A stretch of 64,000 bases of DNA. Source: Apoda limacodes. Lineage: Eukaryota; Arthropoda; Insecta; Lepidoptera; Limacodidae. The first letter of the stretch is position 1, and every line of letters starts with the position of its first letter. A model generated the notes under the pieces. The model searched no databases. It saw only the letters and a program-made list of their open reading frames with translations, and was not told where the DNA came from. This document shows, piece after piece, positions 54,361 to 63,300 of the stretch. The stretch lies in NCBI GenBank assembly GCA_946406115.1, contig OX291543.1, positions 5,086,501-5,150,500 on the forward strand. Reading direction: 5' to 3'. A program made the position numbers and the translations under genes.

Positions 54361-55689
54361 GGGGCAATGCCGGGGGAGATGGTCATACGGGACAGATGAC
54401 CAATGAGCAGAATTTCGACTTGTATTAAGTAAATAAGTAGGTTTTTTAATAATCTTTTTCACTTCAGAATGCTGCTGATAACCAATGTACCTACGTGTCA
54501 TTTTTACCGAAAAATCTCTAATTTTATATTTGTCGACAATCGGGATAGATGACCTAAACATTTTAGGGAGAGATGGTCATAAGATCTCGGCGCTATTTTA
54601 AGACTACATTTTTCCTAAAATATTAGTTACTGATTTCTCACGCTTACATTTGTCATGTACTTGTTATTTGAGGTACCTGGGACGACGGGAACTTATAAAA
54701 AGAAAGTTAAGAAGGGAACGTTATCGGTGTATAAGGTATTCATTTAAAACGTAAAGATTCCTATAATAATAGGTCTATTTCCTACGTTCGGGCACAGATT
54801 ATATAATAGTATACTAGTGTTTGGGTATACTAGTAATGCCAGAGTCTAATCGATTTCCTTGACTATGTATATTGACGATGCGAAATGCATCTCGTTCTTG
54901 GTTTCTTTGTCATAATAATAAATTAAAAGACAGGTTTAATATGTCATTGAAAAACGTTATCTAAGTCTCTAACCGCATTTTTTTTTTTTTAATCCACGAT
55001 ACTTTGAGATTCTTTTGAAATTAAGACAATAGACAATAGTTTTAAAATTTTCAAATACAGTAAATTTATCAAGGTCGGATACAAAATTTATTTTTACTTG
55101 TTTTGGCCACATACTTTGATAATTTGGCAGGGAAGAAGTAACATACATATGCAATTTAATAATAAAGGTGTGTTTAATAAAGGTGTTAGTAAGCGTAAGA
55201 TTTTTTTTATGTACCTTATTATTTCATTAAAATAATAGTAATCTTTCATAGCAAATTGTGAAAAAAGTTTAACTAATAAACTAATGATTTTATAGATATC
55301 TTGTAACTAGAAACTACCCTATTGCAGGATGAGGGATAAATTGAAAAAGTGTGACTGTTTTAAGCCAAAAGAGAATGGAAATGGAATTGTTTAAATCACT
55401 ATAAGAGTTAAGTCGCTATAGACTGGCTACCCCATGTATTATACCTCTAACAAATATTTTTTCTCAAAACTCACCATCTTAGTATTATTAGGCTGTTACA
55501 TACGGACTGTCCGACGGACATGACGACTTTATAAGAGTACCGTTTTTTGCAAATTGGTTACTGAACCTTAAAAAGAAGAAGCTAAAGGACTCCAAGGGCT
55601 AAAGATAAGTCAAAAAGAATACTGGCCATCTCTTCCCCAGTCTTATAGCCATTACCTCCCGATCACTCCGGAAGAGATAGCCAAATGTA

Positions 55690-56050
55690 ATTTTTAAAGT
55701 GAAAACTTCTTTAGCGGCGTTGTGCACTTTTTTTGTGATGGGTAAAAACTGTTAAACTCGCGTCAGGCCACGTGTCCTGATCGAAAATTCGTAAGATGTC
55801 ACTCGCGTTAGGACACGTGACCTTTATTTACATTAGGTTAGTTTTTATTTTTATTATATGGCGATTATGAGTAGTACAGGGAGGTTGGATATGGGATTTT
55901 AATTCTATGACAGATTGAGCTGTCAAATATACAACGTCAAAAAAGTAAATAAACAATAGTTATTATTTTTGATAAATAAATATGGATAAGAAGTGATGGG
56001 AAGTAAATAGCGAGTAAGTTTTCACTTCTGCCGGCACTCCCGGAGTGCAA
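55690..56050 (+). repeat. 280-bp dispersed repeat, copy 2
   Basis: AGTGAAAACTTCTTTAGCGGCG ... AGTAAATAAACAATAG, ending AGTTTTCACTTCTGCCGGCACTCCC. Reverse complement of 8765-9030. The ends AGTGAAAACTT and AAGTTTTCACT form an 11-bp inverted repeat. Confidence 0.6.
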
Positions 56051-56102
56051 CCCGTTTTTTTTTTGATGACTGCAGAAACTTTTATTGTTAATAAGTAATT
56101 TA

Positions 56103-56145
56103 TTAACCGACTTCAAAAAAAGGAGGAGGTTCTCAAGTCATAAGT
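56103..56145 (+). repeat. Fragment of an AACCGACTTCAAAAAAGG repeat
   Basis: TTAACCGACTTCAAAAAAAG then GAGGAGGTTCTCAA, the reverse complement of the common GAATTGAGAACCTCCTCC signature also seen near 50690. Confidence 0.55.
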
Positions 56146-56379
56146 CGTGCGACACGTAAGAAACAAAGGCTACTTCTTGGTAATTGGTCAGTGTTCAGCT
56201 GACTCTGGATAACCATCTGTCATAAGGATAGGTGGCTACGGTAATAGTGACTATTTATATCACTTGCAGTTTCTATATTGTATGCTACACTAGAATCACA
56301 AAAATGAAATAGCTGTGTGTTCAGGTAGTCAATTGCCATTTTGATTTACTTATTCTTTACTATCTTTGATTGTTCACAG

Positions 56380-56488
56380 TACGAATATGCGTGTTGGAAG
56401 GGCGCGGGGCTTACCATAGGGCTACCATTAACTGTCCAGTCCTGGACGAACAGAAGTCTAATGTCGAATGTGTCATAGGTACAGACAG
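56380..56488 (+). CDS. Transferrin exon 2: start of the N-lobe
   Basis: Too short for an ORF list; found by looking for the missing lobe start. Acceptor GATTGTTCACAG, donor GTAAAT. In phase 1 in / phase 2 out it reads LRICVLEGRGAYHRATINCP, then VLDEQKSNVECVIGTDR. The pattern xxxCV...C...(x)CV.GTDR|LDC is the canonical opening of a transferrin lobe, and the exon supplies three of its conserved cysteines. Joining it to exon 3 recreates GTDRLDCLRRM without a gap. Confidence 0.88.
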
Positions 56489-56990
56489 GTAAATTAATTA
56501 GTATTTTCCTGCGACTTCATCCGCGTTGACTTAAGAAAAAAGAAATCCTTTATCTACAAAAATATCGAAATTCTCATACAAATCTTCATCCCCTGTTTTG
56601 TATCCCCTTATTGATAATTTGTATAAAAATTTAAATATGTCTTATATCTACCTCTTAGACTTATGATATTATGAGATTACCTACACTACTTTGTAACAAG
56701 TTTATGTTGGGATACCTATATATTTATGACTTTACTTTATTAATATATACATAAATTTAATATATTTTTTACAATAAATATATTAAATATACAATAAACT
56801 ACTTAATAGTATTAGTATAATTACTAATACCAATAATTTTCTACATATTCTTTCATAGTTTTTTAATTATATGTAATGTTAGGAATTGTCGAGTAAGTCT
56901 TTTCCTTTTTTTTTTTGTTTTTTTTTACAAAGCGGTTTCAGAGGATCTTAAGTTTAAAGTTCAATAATTAACTGCTTATTTTTTTTTTAG

Positions 56991-57118
56991 ATTAGATTGT
57001 TTACGTCGCATGGGAAAGGGTAAGGTGGATTTCGGAGTTTTCAACCCCGAGGACCTGGTGGCTGCACAGTGGGCCAGTACCGATCTGCTTGTCGTCAATG
57101 AACTAAGAAGTAGACACA
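56991..57118 (+). CDS. Transferrin exon 3
   Basis: Starts after a T-rich acceptor (TTTTTTTTAG) and ends before GTAAGT in phase 1. Encodes LDCLRRMGKGKVDFGVFNPE, DLVAAQWASTDLLVVNELRS and RH. DCxRR...DFGVF is the conserved block that carries the first iron ligand in ordinary transferrins (Asp63 in the human N-lobe); at that position this protein has Asn (FNPE). A second acceptor 5 bp downstream (GATTAG) would break the frame with exon 2 and is not favoured. Confidence 0.9.
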
Positions 57119-57296
57119 GTAAGTCATCCATATCTACTTATAAATATATAAAGATTACCAGATGGTATGCTTGAACGAGCTAATCCCAGGAACTATCAGT
57201 TCGATTTAAAGAATAGTTCTTGCGTTAGATAGCCCGTCTCTTTAAAAAACAATCTCCTCATAATATATATTGAACCCGTACCAACGTAATTTTCAC

Positions 57297-57362
57297 GAGA
57301 AACTTTGTCATCCTGTGTGTGATCTATCAGTTCTACAATGGGTTGTGTTCTGTGGAATAGTT
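57297..57362 (+). mobile_element. Small LINE family J fragment in transferrin intron 3
   Basis: ACGAGAAACTTTGTCATCCTG...TCTACAATGGGTTGTGTTCTG corresponds to the RRDFASLCVFYRLYNGMCSE region of the family. About 66 bp, with no ends. Confidence 0.6.
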
Positions 57363-57424
57363 TATATATTAACATTTTCGTAGAATATTTGTTGTAAATA
57401 TAATTATCCTTTCCTTTTCGACAG

Positions 57425-57576
57425 GAGCGTTTGAACGTAGCATAGTGGCTGTTGTTAACAAACGATTAAAGCCTGAGGGTATGTCGTCAAGACACGCTGT
57501 TTTGCGAGGGAGCACCCTGTGTCATCCGGGACACAGTGACGATGATCGACATCCATTGAGTGACACGCTAGCCGAG
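57425..57576 (+). CDS. Transferrin exon 4
   Basis: Acceptor CCTTTTCGACAG, donor GTAAGA, phase 1 to 0. Encodes RAFERSIVAVVNKRLKPEGM, SSRHAVLRGSTLCHPGHSDD and DRHPLSDTLAE. SIVAVVNK matches the AVAVVKK strand that holds the tyrosine ligand (Tyr95) in human transferrin; here Arg/Ser occupy the site. CHPGHSD matches CHTGLGR, where Thr120 and Arg124 hold the carbonate; here they are Pro and Asp. Confidence 0.9.
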
Positions 57577-58016
57577 GTAAGAGATAGGCTGGGTAGGATT
57601 GTGTATGTTATAATGCCACCGGATATATAATTTTTATTCGCGGTATTTTACCTACATAATTATATAAACACAGTTTTGTAACGAAATTAAATTGAAGAAA
57701 ATTAATAATGCAGGAATATTGTATTAAAAATTCATTTCATCATGATTTCTATTGCGCATGCGTGAAATATCTGTGATTCGCGTCCAAAACGAATCGGTCT
57801 AATACGAATACCCGAATGGTCAACCGTAAATGGCTAGCGGAAAAAGGGAAAAAATTAAAAAACAACGCAGCATTTAATGAAAATAGGTAGGTTTAACCTG
57901 TAGCCAGAAAAATGAAGAGTAGGATACATTAGCAACACATGCAAAATTGAGAATTTAATAGCAAGTATCTAAATTAAACTAAAATTAATTCAAATTTTAA
58001 AACTATGAATTTACAG

Positions 58017-58161
58017 TATTTGCAGTCACTCTTGACGGAAAGATCGTGCAGTCCCGAATTGTCCATGCAAGAGAATAGGATCAAGGAAATGGCGGGATTC
58101 TTTGGAAAGGCTTGTAAAGCTGGGCCATGGGTATCAGATCCAGCCAGAGACGCAGAATTAA
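58017..58161 (+). CDS. Transferrin exon 5
   Basis: Acceptor AATTTACAG, donor GTAAGT, phase 0 to 1. Encodes YLQSLLTERSCSPELSMQEN, RIKEMAGFFGKACKAGPWVS and DPARDAEL. The IKEMAGFFGKACKAGPW block is the usual helix-plus-Cys segment (..ANFFSGSCAPG.. in vertebrates). Confidence 0.92.
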
Positions 58162-58260
58162 GTAAGTTACTATTACTGTTGCAATTAATATTACTACTAG
58201 GAACTAGTTTATTACTATTACTCTTACTACAACTATTATTATTACTACTACAACTATGTA
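58160..58260 (+). repeat. Imperfect (TTA/CTA)n trinucleotide tract
   Basis: TTACTATTACTGTTGC ... ATTATTATTACTACTACAAC immediately after exon 5; long runs of ACT/ATT triplets in the intron. Confidence 0.75.
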
Positions 58261-58321
58261 ATAAGAAGACATAAAATACTAGCTGCACACAATCTATACC
58301 AGTTTTTAGGTCAATGACTAA

Positions 58322-58450
58322 GCCTGGGTTGCATCAACTAACTTTCACGTCAACCAGCCGTCAAAAATTGGAGATTGTAATTATGAAAATTTGCATAGTC
58401 AGGTTTTTTCGAACTTTACCGGCTTGTCAAAGTTCTGCAAACCGTTGTGA
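58322..58450. repeat. MITE-like fragment with GCCTGGGTTGCATCAACT end
   Basis: AGCCTGGGTTGCATCAACTA ... GTCAAAAATTGGAG ... TTTGTCAAAGTTC-like sequence resembles a lepidopteran TIR element whose ends read CTGGGTTGCACCA. The right end is unclear. Confidence 0.45.
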
Positions 58451-58607
58451 AGACATAGGGAGGGAGACCTGAGACGAATGTGTGTGTGATAAATGGTACA
58501 CAAAACTTACGCGTGCGGCAATTGAAAACGATTACCTGACAGTGCCGACCTGTACAGGCTCACGAATCGTTGAATCGTCTTACTTAATCTACGTCTTTAT
58601 ATTCCAG

Positions 58608-58762
58608 AGGATCGATACAAGTCCTTATGTGCAGCGTGTGGGAACCCGAAATGTGGCCTAGATGACCGATACTGGGGAGCCACGGGAGCATTACTCTGTC
58701 TTGCAGAATTGGCCGGTGACTTTACATGGGCAGAACTTGACTACGTCCAGAGCTACTTTGGG
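58608..58762 (+). CDS. Transferrin exon 6
   Basis: Acceptor TATATTCCAG, donor GTAAGT, phase 1 to 0. Encodes KDRYKSLCAACGNPKCGLDD, RYWGATGALLCLAELAGDFT and WAELDYVQSYFG. LCxxC...YWGxxGALxCL is the diagnostic second half of a transferrin lobe. The tyrosine ligand Tyr188 in YFGYSGAF is Ala here (YWGATGAL). Confidence 0.93.
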
Positions 58763-59390
58763 GTAAGTGCTTTCCTTAACATAAATCTATGTTATATCGA
58801 AACTTCTGCAGCAATCACTTTACCCTAAACTTTTTGGTACCCGACCAGTGGCGCCACAACTCGAGCGGTTCAGCTTTCTTTGTTTGAACTCCATACTGGA
58901 ACGCTTACTTATTCAGCCGTAAACGCGACAATGGCGGCGCGGAGACAGCATGGTGTAAGCGCGCGGTCCGGTAACCTTCTTACCTTTTTCTTATCAGATA
59001 AGAAGCGTAATGGCCTGGCTGTTGTCACTTAATACTTAAAACTTAAATAATAAGCGGATTCGAGTTTGAAGCAAATGTTGTCAAATGGATATTTTGGCAG
59101 TTCTATCCACACTTCCATCCTTTTCTCATGTGGTAGATATATAGTAGCGCAGTACGTTAAAGACTTCATGCAGTACGCTCAATTTCCACCACTCTTTAGA
59201 TTCGACCCTTCCCCTCTTCTTTGTTACGATCCTGTTGTTCGTATAGAACACGCTCACATTTGCGTGTATACACATGTAATTTTTTTTGTAATGTTAGTAG
59301 TCACGAATAATGAGGTTTTTGTATGTAGTGGCCAGATTTTGTAAGTAACAAAAGTAAGTGCTTAAAGAAACTTCACTTTTTACTATTCAG

Positions 59391-59530
59391 GTATCAGGAG
59401 ATTCAAAACGTTATGCAGATCCTGATAGTTTTGCGTACCTTTGTCTTGACGGGAGCTGGCAAGAGATAAGGAACAACTCTGACCCATGCGTGTGGATTAA
59501 CAGACCCTGGCCAGTCATCGTAGCTAAAAG
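59391..59530 (+). CDS. Transferrin exon 7
   Basis: Acceptor TTACTATTCAG, donor GTAACT, phase 0 to 2. Encodes VSGDSKRYADPDSFAYLCLD, GSWQEIRNNSDPCVWINRPW and PVIVAKR. The YLCLDGS and PCxW.xRPWPVIVAKR blocks are typical. The histidine ligand (His249 in human, PSHTVVAR) is replaced by Pro (PWPVIVAK). Confidence 0.92.
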
Positions 59531-59902
59531 GTAACTCATCATCAATATCTCAGACAAAAAAAGTACTCTTTCTGACTACCTGTTAGAAAGCCGTCTTATG
59601 CTGCGTCTTCGAATTCGTGACCCCCATTGGTTCGATAAACAATGTGGCATACACAATAAGCTTGCAGACTAAAAGGTACAGTTAAAAAAGAAAACTTACT
59701 ACTTCCTGTTAACTTTAGCAGGGAATCCAAAGATAAATTATTTTACTACGCAGTTTATCTTCTTGGTTAGGTTTATCAACCTATCTTAACTTATATAAAA
59801 AGTCATATCAGCTATTTTATATTCACTAATCTATATATTTTTATGTGTTCTATCAATTGTTCCCAAATGGCATTCAAAAAACAATTTGTTTTTGTTTTAC
59901 AG

Positions 59903-60115
59903 AAAGGCAGTAGACGATGTGGTAAAGATGGCGGACTTTCTCACCAACTCTTCAGTTGTCGTCCAAACCAACTGGCATGGAGCCCTGTCAGCTTTGTTAG
60001 AAGCCAATCAAGCGTTGCCGGAACCCTTGCAACCTCCTCTCACTCCATTGGACTACCTTGCCAAAGCCAAAGGGTTCAGGGAGGCATACAGTCAAGCTGG
60101 TTGTAATCCATCAAG
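59903..60115 (+). CDS. Transferrin exon 8: end of the N-lobe
   Basis: Acceptor TTTGTTTTACAG, phase 2 in. Encodes RKAVDDVVKMADFLTNSSVV, VQTNWHGALSALLEANQALP, EPLQPPLTPLDYLAKAKGFR and EAYSQAGCNPSR, the terminal helix region of the lobe. The exon can end at AG|GTAATA (60115, phase 2) or be read 4 nt further to an in-frame TAA at 60117-60119. I favour splicing because insect transferrins of this type are bilobal and the break falls at the lobe junction; a single-lobe protein remains possible. Confidence 0.85.
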
Positions 60116-60246
60116 GTAATATATCTTCAAAGCAACTTTATTTGTAAGTAAGTTTTTTAGGTGATCTACTTGGCTGGGGAGTGACCCACGCTGCACTTAC
60201 CGATCCGTAATTTTTACTTTAGAACACATCAGCGATATATATATAT

Positions 60247-60320
60247 ATGTGACCTGCCCACTGCCACTTCAGCTTGCTTGTGCCAGTTATTTCAGTTTTT
60301 CGTCGAATCAACTCATATTT
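60247..60320 (-). mobile_element. Short LINE remnant (same family as 34.1 kb)
   Basis: GTGACCTGCCCACTGCCACT TCAGCTTGCTTG matches GCGATGTGGCCTGCCCATTGCC ACTTCAGC at 34.26 kb. An (AT)n tract (60236-60248) lies directly before it. Confidence 0.55.
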
Positions 60321-60462
60321 TCACATAATTATTCTTCAAAGAAACACCAACCATGGGCCTCTCGCATAATCAGCAAAATAGTTCAAATTGGAAAAACTAA
60401 AAATCGCAAAACATCGACTTGTGCCTTTACATACTTATATTTATTAAACTCAACTTAATTTA

Positions 60463-63276
60463 ATACAAAAAAAAGTCATTAAATAACCCACCCCCGACCA
60501 TTCCCGGTGCAAAGGTGCCCATAATGCTTGCAACATTACCTCGCTGTATAGCGATGGCAATCCTTTGCACCAAGAACGACCCAGAGCGGGAGTCTCCTGT
60601 CACTTTATTTAGTTTGCGGCCTATTTCTCTCACTAAACACTTCGCATCCACACTCCAATTGCCCAAGGTCTCCACTGCTACAGGTACAAAATGATAAAGA
60701 GACTCCAAGCAAGCGTATTTAAGCCCTTTTTTTGAGCAGGTGTCTTCGGCAGCGGCAGATGCAAAGAGCGTGGTGCGACTCAGGTGACTGGCGGCGACAG
60801 TGCTGACGCAATTTGCGTCCCAGATCAGGCACTTCCCATTTTTCCATGGCACCAGAGACAGCCCGCCTGGTCTCTTTCCATCAGACCTGCTGAGACCTGG
60901 AGGCTCAAGCCGGCAGGGGACAATAGCCGATATAAGGGCTCTCCGAACTATGTTTCAGGGCATGGTGACGCGGAAATCTCCCAGTGCACCGCCGACAAAT
61001 CAGAGCGTGATAGCCATCGGCCTCCACCATAGAACCGCAGGTGCATATATGAGGTTCACACACCTTACAGCCTAGACGGAGAGCCACTGCAACACGCAAA
61101 GAGTCATCATCGAGAAGAGTGCCAAGGTGAGGCGAAGGAACCGCTTGTAACCAAGCCCCGGACTCAGGTTGCGACACAGCTCGAAGTCTGGTCTTATCGA
61201 CTCCCAACGCATCATCTAGCAATTGCTCTTGAAGCCTCTTTACCCCCACATCATCCCACGCCTGCTGAACATGCGACAATTCTAGCATACTTCCCCCGTC
61301 ACCATTAAAAGGAAGTAAAACAGTGACTGGGTTGGCAACCCCGTGCGCAGACGCCAGGAAAGCCAGCAGACCCACCACCTTAGCGCACCGTATCCCGAGA
61401 CCACCACACCGGACAGGCAGAGCTGCCTGAATCCACTGGGGACCATCTAGGGAGACATTAAGAAATGACTCAACCACCAATTTTAATCTTTCATCAAAAG
61501 ATGAAACTTCCTCAGGACAGAGCCAAGTTGGGGTAGTCCGCAATAAATAGGTGACCTTCGGAAGAGCGAAGCACATGCGCAACAAGATAATCGCCACGTG
61601 TGCGAGAAGAGCCTTAAGACGTTCATGAGCGGAAAGGAGAAAATGTTTTCTTGCATTGGTGGCCTTAGGGACTCCAGAAATAAATAATGGGGAACCTAAT
61701 AGGTTTAAGTCAGGAGTAGAAATTTCCTTAAGGCCAGGTAAAAGAGAATGAAAACAAGAAATGTGTTCGAGCCTCAGTACCACAGGCGAAGAACTCGCAC
61801 TTCGAGGGATTAACCTCTAGACCCAGGTTTTTAAGGCGGGGAACTAAGGTCTCCAGATCCTGATACACGTCTTCTGGTTTACCCCTGATTGTGCCATCGT
61901 CTAGGTACCAGATGTTTAGAGCAGATTTGAGATCACAGATTGGTTTGTGAATAGCCAGGCTAAGCACAAGCGGACCGAGTGGGTCTCCCTGCTGGGCTCC
62001 CACTTTTGAACGAATGAGATTTTTCTCGAAGAAAAGGTTGGAACGAAGTCTATAGACTTGATGAAGGAAAGGGAAGAGAGACGGGATTTTATCCTTGACC
62101 TCACTCAACAGAACGTCTCTTTTCAAAGAGTTGAAAGCGTTGCGAATATCAAGTTTCAGCAAAATAAAGCCTTCATTCTACGGATTCATGAGAAACGTGC
62201 GCGTGGCGTGGATAGCAGCCTTACAACCCAGACGTGTGCCAAATCCCAGTTGGTGTGGCTGCAAGTAACTGGCCATTTCTTCTTTGACAGAGCGGCAAGC
62301 TAGTTTGGCAGCCAAGCGACGAAAAACGCTGCCCACCGCTATCGGTCTTAAACCACCATTTTCTTTGTTCAAAGCAAAGAGGGAGGCCCCGTAAAGATAA
62401 GGACACTAACTGACCACTGAACAGAAAGTTTGCTAGCTTGGTTAAACACCCTATAAGGCGCCTCTCGTTTTCACCTGCCGACATGGAGGTCAACTCTTTA
62501 AGATGTGCCGGCCGGATCCCGTCCAGGCCTGCCGCAGAACCTGCGTTAAAAGATCCTAACGCTAAAATTACGTCCTTTATCGTAACTGTTACCGTAGTAA
62601 ACGTTGAGCCCGGATCAGGAGGAAAACTGAGAGGACGTGAAGGGCCAGGATGCTTTGATTCTAGCGCAGCCAGCGTGTCTGGATCCCGCCGTGCAAAAGA
62701 GTCGTCCGACATTAACAGGCGAATGGCACCTCTCAAATCCCCCTCAAAGACCTTTGATTCAATGTTTTCCGAATAGAACGAAAACTGGTAGACACAGACG
62801 ACAACATAGTTATGTCAATTTCATCAAATAGACCCGACAACAAAACATTGGTTTTAACTTTTGACGTCACATTCCCAGGTGACTCTTTCGAAGGCACTCT
62901 CAGAGCTGTATATGCGATAGAAAGAAGAGCCCCCCCAATCATCCATGCCATTGTTAGTGACACATGAGTCTATAACGTCACACAGCTTGCCGGCCGCCTT
63001 GTTCCGAGGACCCTTAGGAATGTGATGGAGAACTGGTATACTTCCCTTGAAATAAGCAAGCCTGTCTAGAGAATTCTGAGCAGGCGGCGATGCTGTCGGC
63101 CCCTGTGCCACTGAAGTAGTGCTGCTTGTGTCGTTCAGAGAAACATGCGCGGCTGCAACTGAACAAAGCACTTACTTGTGCATGCGCCCAATATGCACTT
63201 TCAAACCATGTACGGAGAAACCACGTGTAGACCCTGGACAGTGTGGACAAGTTAATTGTGTGGGCGTTACACTCAT
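60463..63276 (-). pseudogene. R2-like LINE ORF: C2H2, reverse transcriptase, CCHC, endonuclease; frame-broken
   Basis: ATG at 63276-63274 gives MSVTPTQLTCPHCPG then GFSVHGLKVHIGRMHK, a C2H2 finger that ends at a stop. Further pieces in shifted frames: HIPKGPRNKAAGKLCDVIDS (about 63000); RGAIRLLMSDDSFARRD to NAGSAAGLDGIRPAHLKEL (62736-62530); GGLRPIAVGSVFRRLAAKLA (62350); LDIRNAFNSLKRD, GAQQGDPLGPL and WYLDDGTIRG with catalytic Asp residues (62162-61728); ALPVRCGGLGIR and CEPHICTCGSMVEADGYHAL (CCHC, 61783-60905); RSDGKRPGGLSLVPW and IWDANCVST (endonuclease, 60905-60780); QRIAIAIQRGNVASIMGTFA near the end. At least five frame changes are needed. In RPGG the second residue after Pro is Gly where relatives usually have the catalytic Asp (codon 60867-60865). 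Confidence 0.75.
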
Positions 63277-63300
63277 ATTGATCAAAAATAAATAATACAA
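60466..63300 (-). mobile_element. R2-like (restriction-like endonuclease) LINE, near full length, antisense in the transferrin gene
   Basis: Runs on the minus strand from a C2H2 finger start at 63276 through RT and endonuclease to the stop near 60463, followed by only a short AT-rich end and no long poly(A). It is GC-richer (about half) than the flanking intron. The order zinc finger - RT - CCHC - endonuclease in one ORF of about 930 codons is that of RLE-type LINEs (R2, NeSL, Dong relatives), unlike the APE-type LINEs elsewhere in the window. Several frameshifts. It sits in the last intron visible, opposite to the host gene. Confidence 0.78.

Larger units (their letters stand above)
36974..56379 (+). 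other. Transferrin intron 1, 19.4 kb, transposon-rich
   Basis: From GTAAGT to TTGATTGTTCACAG. Contains Rep-G copies, a 1.58-kb TIR element with a 5S-like SINE, Helitron-like pieces, LINE J and R2-like fragments, a long palindrome and a mariner remnant. 38130-39500, 43370-45160, 45700-47920, 50800-52560 and 54360-55690 are AT-rich with no gene I can support. Confidence 0.7.
36889..60115 (+). other. Transferrin gene (Tsf3-like), exons 1-8, incomplete at 3' end
   Basis: Eight exons with fully consistent phases (1,2,1,0,1,0,2,2) encode a signal peptide and a whole transferrin N-lobe, 1127 nt or about 375 residues. Transferrins are secreted bilobal proteins that normally bind Fe3+ with carbonate. 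Twelve or more lobe cysteines are kept (RICV, INCPVL, ECVIG, DCLRR, TLCHPG, SLCAACGNPKCG, LLCL, YLCLDG, DPCVWIN, GCNPSR), but the iron ligands are not. That pattern and the wording fit insect transferrin 3 better than Tsf1; melanotransferrin (Tsf2) is the alternative. The last visible exon ends at the lobe boundary, so the C-lobe should lie beyond the window. Introns are rich in transposons. Confidence 0.85.

Noticed and set aside
56995..57000. Direct splice of exon 1 to a GATTAG acceptor, giving NYCLRRM
   Set aside because: It keeps the frame but would delete the first 36 residues of the transferrin lobe, including three conserved cysteines; the exon at 56380-56488 supplies them and fits both phases.
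58005..58274. Open frame continuing past transferrin exon 5 with Leu-rich tail
   Set aside because: The Leu-rich part is the translated TTA/CTA tract of the intron; a consensus GTAAGT donor ends the exon at 58161.
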